Shown: positions 34,267 to 36,379 of the stretch, piece after piece | Layout of the letters: each line of letters begins with the position of its first letter | Position numbering within the stretch: the stretch's first letter is position 1 | Assembly: GCA_004124475.1 (NCBI GenBank) | Contig: SCKK01000037.1 | Location: forward strand, 1 to 36,379 | Reading direction: 5' to 3' | Source of the DNA: Fidelibacterota bacterium | GTDB lineage: Bacteria > Fidelibacterota > Marinisomatia > Marinisomatales > SCKK01 | DNA: 36,379 bases | Position numbers and translations under genes: made by a program | Notes under the pieces: model-generated | Seen by the model: only the letters and a program-made list of their open reading frames with translations | What the model was told of the DNA's origin: nothing | Databases searched by the model: none

Positions 34267-34280
34267 ACATCGGTTAAACA

Positions 34281-35429
34281 ATGAAAATATCAGTCAGTAT
34301 CAACGGTAGGTTTCATTTTTTTGATATCGCTGCTCAATTTCATCAACGAGGGTATTTGCAACAGTTAATTACATCATATCCAAAGTTCAAAGTAAACGAA
34401 TGGGGCGTGCCAAATACCAAGATTAAGTCCATGGTTCTTTTGGAACTTATGAATAGATCAGGAAAACATTTTGGTAATGGTAGAAAATATTTAACGTTAC
34501 TCCAAAAAAAAATGTATGGAAAATGGTCACGAATGGTCCTAGACAACGACATAGATATATTCCTTTTTTTTGCAGGTAATGGTTTTAATTCAAAGCTACT
34601 AAATGATCTTAAAGAAAAGAATGTAGTCACAGTTGCAGATGAAGGCAGTTCACATGTTTTGTATCAAAACTCGATCCTTAAGGAAGAGTCTGAGATCACT
34701 GGAATCAATTTTTTTAAGGAACCGAATAAGAAATTGGTTGATGAGACTCTACTCGAATATGATTTATCTCATTATATCTTAGTCCCTTCAATTTTTGTTG
34801 AGCGTTCATTTCTTGATCAGGGAATACCAGAAAATAAGCTGATACGCATACCTTGGGGCGTGGATTTATCCCACTTCAAACAGGTCCCAAAAGAAGATGA
34901 AACCTTCAGGATTGTTTTTGCCGGTGGTCTAACCCTGCAAAAAGGTGTACATTATCTCTTGCAGGCTTTCCACGAATTAGACCTTCCCGATGCAGAACTC
35001 TGGCTTGTGGGTGGCCCTGGATATGGAATAAAGCATTTTCTTACACAATACAACAATGGCAAGGTCAGACTTAAAGGTCGTCAGCCTCAGTCGCAGCTTC
35101 ACTGGTTTTATTCTCAGTGTGATGTCTATTGTCAACCTTCAATTCAGGATGGATTTGCAATGGTGATATCCCAGGCAATGGCCTGCGGTCTGCCAATCAT
35201 CTGCACCACCAATACAGGTGCGAAGGATTTGATTGAAGAGGGAAAAGAAGGTTTTGTGGTGCCCATCCGTGACGTGAAGGCCTTAAAAGAGAAAATCCTC
35301 TATTTGTATCAAAATCCTGATATTTGTAAGAAAATGGGATATGCCGCACGAAAAAAAATTGAGACGGGATTTACTTGGGATGATTTTGGTGATCGTTTCA
35401 TAAATGAATGCAAAAGGATTTTGGGATGA
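34281..35429 (+). CDS. GT4-family glycosyltransferase
   Basis: This 382-residue GT-B protein starts MKISVSINGRFHFFDIAAQF. The N-terminal half has DEGSSHVLYQ near 125 and YILVPSIFVERSFLDQG; the donor half has RIPWGVDLSHF, RIVFAGGLTLQKGVHYLL (about 212), LWLVGGPGYG and RLKGRQPQSQLHWFYSQCDV. The usual EX7E motif is DGFAMVISQAMACGLP, with Asp and Gln at the two Glu positions, a variant seen in some GT4 subgroups. The stop overlaps the FkbM-like gene by ATGA. It is AT-rich but less so than 24600-30600. It probably adds the decorated amino sugar made by the preceding genes. Confidence 0.88.
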   Translation: MKISVSINGRFHFFDIAAQFHQRGYLQQLITSYPKFKVNEWGVPNTKIKSMVLLELMNRSGKHFGNGRKYLTLLQKKMYGKWSRMVLDNDIDIFLFFAGNGFNSKLLNDLKEKNVVTVADEGSSHVLYQNSILKEESEITGINFFKEPNKKLVDETLLEYDLSHYILVPSIFVERSFLDQGIPENKLIRIPWGVDLSHFKQVPKEDETFRIVFAGGLTLQKGVHYLLQAFHELDLPDAELWLVGGPGYGIKHFLTQYNNGKVRLKGRQPQSQLHWFYSQCDVYCQPSIQDGFAMVISQAMACGLPIICTTNTGAKDLIEEGKEGFVVPIRDVKALKEKILYLYQNPDICKKMGYAARKKIETGFTWDDFGDRFINECKRILG

Positions 35430-36233
35430 TCAAAGAATTCAATGTTTCAAAATATCATAAGTTATTATATGGCCTGCTCTATAAGGTCAGGCCAGCTTTT
35501 CTTACTGATATATTAAAGCGATTACTACTTATTCGTAGACGTGTTTTTGTGACTAAGTATGGAAAATTATTTATTGATCCTGTTACGACTATAGGCAAGG
35601 CTCTTATACAAGATACTCAAATATGAACCCGATATGACATATTCAATAAAAACTATTCTTAACAATGGAGATAAATTCATTGATATCGGTGCCAATGAAG
35701 GGTTTTTTTCATTAATTGCATCAAGAATAGTCGGGAGTTCAGGGAAAGTCATTGCAATTGAGCCACAAAGTCGGATACAAGAAGTTTTAATAAGGAATAT
35801 ATCAGAGAACAATGCATTAAATATAGAATTACATCAAATAGTTATATCTGACAAAAAAGGAGTTGCTACCCTGCATTTGTCACCTTTAAGTATACATGGA
35901 TCTACCCCGATTTTTAAAGGATGGCAAAAATATAGTGTTTCTACTGAATATGTATTAATGACAACATTATCTGCGTTCCTATCTATGGTAAATATTAGCA
36001 AAATTAAGCTAGTGAAAATTGATGTTGAGAGTTCGGAATATGAAATAATCTTAGGATCTAAGGATGTTTTTTCAACAGGTCTCATTGAAAATATTGCACT
36101 GGAATTACACCCCGATAGGTTAAAAAAAAGAGGTAAATCAGAAAAAGAAATTATTGATTTTTTACTGTCAATCGGCTACAAACAAAACTACGCATTTAAG
36201 AATTTAATCTTATCATGGGGAATGGAACAGTGA
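35426..36233 (+). pseudogene. FkbM-family methyltransferase, interrupted by a one-base frameshift
   Basis: The first part (ATG 35426) reads MIKEFNVSKYHKLLYGLLYK, later KYGKLFIDPVTTIGKALIQD, and stops at 35624-35626. The next frame, one base offset, continues YEPDMTYSIKTILNNGD, FIDIGANEGFFSLIASRIVG (motif I), IAIEPQS (motif II) and VKIDVESSEYEIILGS, with IALELHPDRLKKRGKS at the end. These are the FkbM (PF05050) hallmarks: DIGANxGxFS and KIDVEGxEx. Removing one A from the AAA at 35619-35621 joins them into a normal protein of about 269 residues. An ATGA overlap with the GT4 gene marks the true start. It may methylate a sugar hydroxyl. The shift could be real or a sequencing error. Confidence 0.82.
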
Positions 36234-36282
36234 AGTCTTTATTATGAATAATATCAGTAGTGTCCGGTTAAAATAAGTATAA

Positions 36283-36354
36283 GGTCTGGTAATCCTCATA
36301 AAGGAGAGTAATTTCTCCTTATGAAATCATAGAATAACAGAGGAGAACCAGACC
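36283..36354 (+). promoter_or_regulatory. Nested hairpin leader covering the transposase ribosome binding site
   Basis: GGTCTGGT at 36283-36290 pairs perfectly with ACCAGACC at 36347-36354, directly before the ATG. Inside that arch AAGGAGA (about 36300-36306) pairs with TCTCCTT (about 36314-36320). The transposase ribosome binding site AGGAG (36341-36345) lies between the inner hairpin and the closing arm, two bases before the arm begins. Read-through transcripts entering from outside could therefore fold to hide translation initiation, as known for IS10 and IS50. That regulatory role is an inference. Confidence 0.5.
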
Positions 36355-36379
36355 ATGAGGCAAGTTAACACGATTATGT
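36355..36379 (+). CDS. IS4-like transposase, first codons only (partial)
   Basis: ATG 36355, preceded by AGGAG at 36341-36345, opens MRQVNTIM and runs off the window. An MRQ.NTI start is, from memory, typical of IS4-family transposases with an N-terminal DUF4372 domain. Only eight residues are visible, so the call rests mainly on the IS-like terminal sequence and leader. Confidence 0.5.

Larger units (their letters stand above)
36258..36379 (+). mobile_element. Left end of an IS4-like insertion sequence
   Basis: The terminal sequence GTAGTGTCCGGTTAAAAT (about 36257-36274) is followed by an 80-base leader and a transposase start. The core TGTCC.GTTA also occurs, inverted, just after the transposase tail at the left edge of the window (113-124). 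The element lies just after the FkbM-like gene. An ATG at 36244 opens a short frame that the IS would interrupt, so a further polysaccharide gene may have been split. The right end is outside the window. Confidence 0.6.

Noticed and set aside
1-36379. CRISPR arrays, tRNA or rRNA genes
   Set aside because: No regularly spaced direct repeats with unique spacers and no tRNA T-loop or rRNA-like conserved blocks were seen on reading the window.

Overview
This window is a surface-polysaccharide (capsule/exopolysaccharide) biosynthesis locus of a Gram-negative, AT-rich bacterium. The most likely home is the FCB superphylum (Bacteroidota / Ignavibacteria / Marinimicrobia-like). The clues are the dispersed GGCAGGC-type and TCCCGAA..TTCGGGA palindromes, a palindromic repeat resembling one common in Bacteroidota (14859-14890), secreted tandem amidohydrolases and a BY-kinase-type polysaccharide co-polymerase. 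No rRNA, tRNA or CRISPR array was seen. The taxonomic placement is an inference from style, not from a marker gene.

Layout. (1) 1-210: the 3' end of an IS4-like transposase and its terminal repeat. (2) 211-6152: a small membrane protein, then on the minus strand two overlapping secreted amidohydrolases (one a 1040-residue two-domain protein) and a LOG-family nucleotide hydrolase. (3) 6153-7488: a 1.3 kb gene-free stretch with palindromic repeats and a good sigma-70-like promoter at 7019-7047. (4) 7489-11507: the control and export module, namely a PHP-type tyrosine phosphatase, an SLBB-only export protein and a Wzc-like co-polymerase/tyrosine kinase. (5) 11508-20604: a heavily rearranged nucleotide-sugar section. 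Intact genes are wecB, a UDP-glucuronate 4-epimerase and two tandem UDP-glucuronate decarboxylases. Between them lie remnants of a nucleotide-sugar dehydrogenase, a cytidylyltransferase and a second epimerase, plus small cassettes: a frameshifted AbiEii-like pair, a DUF2281/PIN toxin-antitoxin pair and a retropepsin pair. A 579-bp element with 19-bp terminal inverted repeats also lies here. (6) 20605-24590: a more GC-rich block with a methyltransferase, a frameshifted asparagine-synthetase-like amidotransferase, a GT4 glycosyltransferase and a truncated glycosyltransferase. (7) 24600-30600: a strongly AT-rich block with a ChbG/YdjC deacetylase, two methyltransferases, an SDR epimerase, a GT4 enzyme and a CgeB-like protein. 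(8) 30672-36233: a GMC oxidoreductase overlapping a DegT aminotransferase, then a methyltransferase, a GT4 enzyme and a frameshifted FkbM methyltransferase. (9) 36258-36379: the left end of another IS4-like element with a hairpin-bearing leader.

How it works together. WecB, the 4-epimerase and the decarboxylases would supply ManNAc-, galacturonate- and xylose-type activated sugars. The glycosyltransferases assemble a repeat unit, and the methyltransferases, deacetylase, amidotransferase and GMC/DegT pair decorate it. The Wzc-like kinase and its PHP phosphatase control chain length and export. No flippase, polymerase, initiating transferase or full outer-membrane Wza is present, so the window holds only part of the pathway. 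The recurring theme is turnover: at least eight broken or truncated genes, changes in base composition at block borders, and small selfish cassettes filling the gaps.
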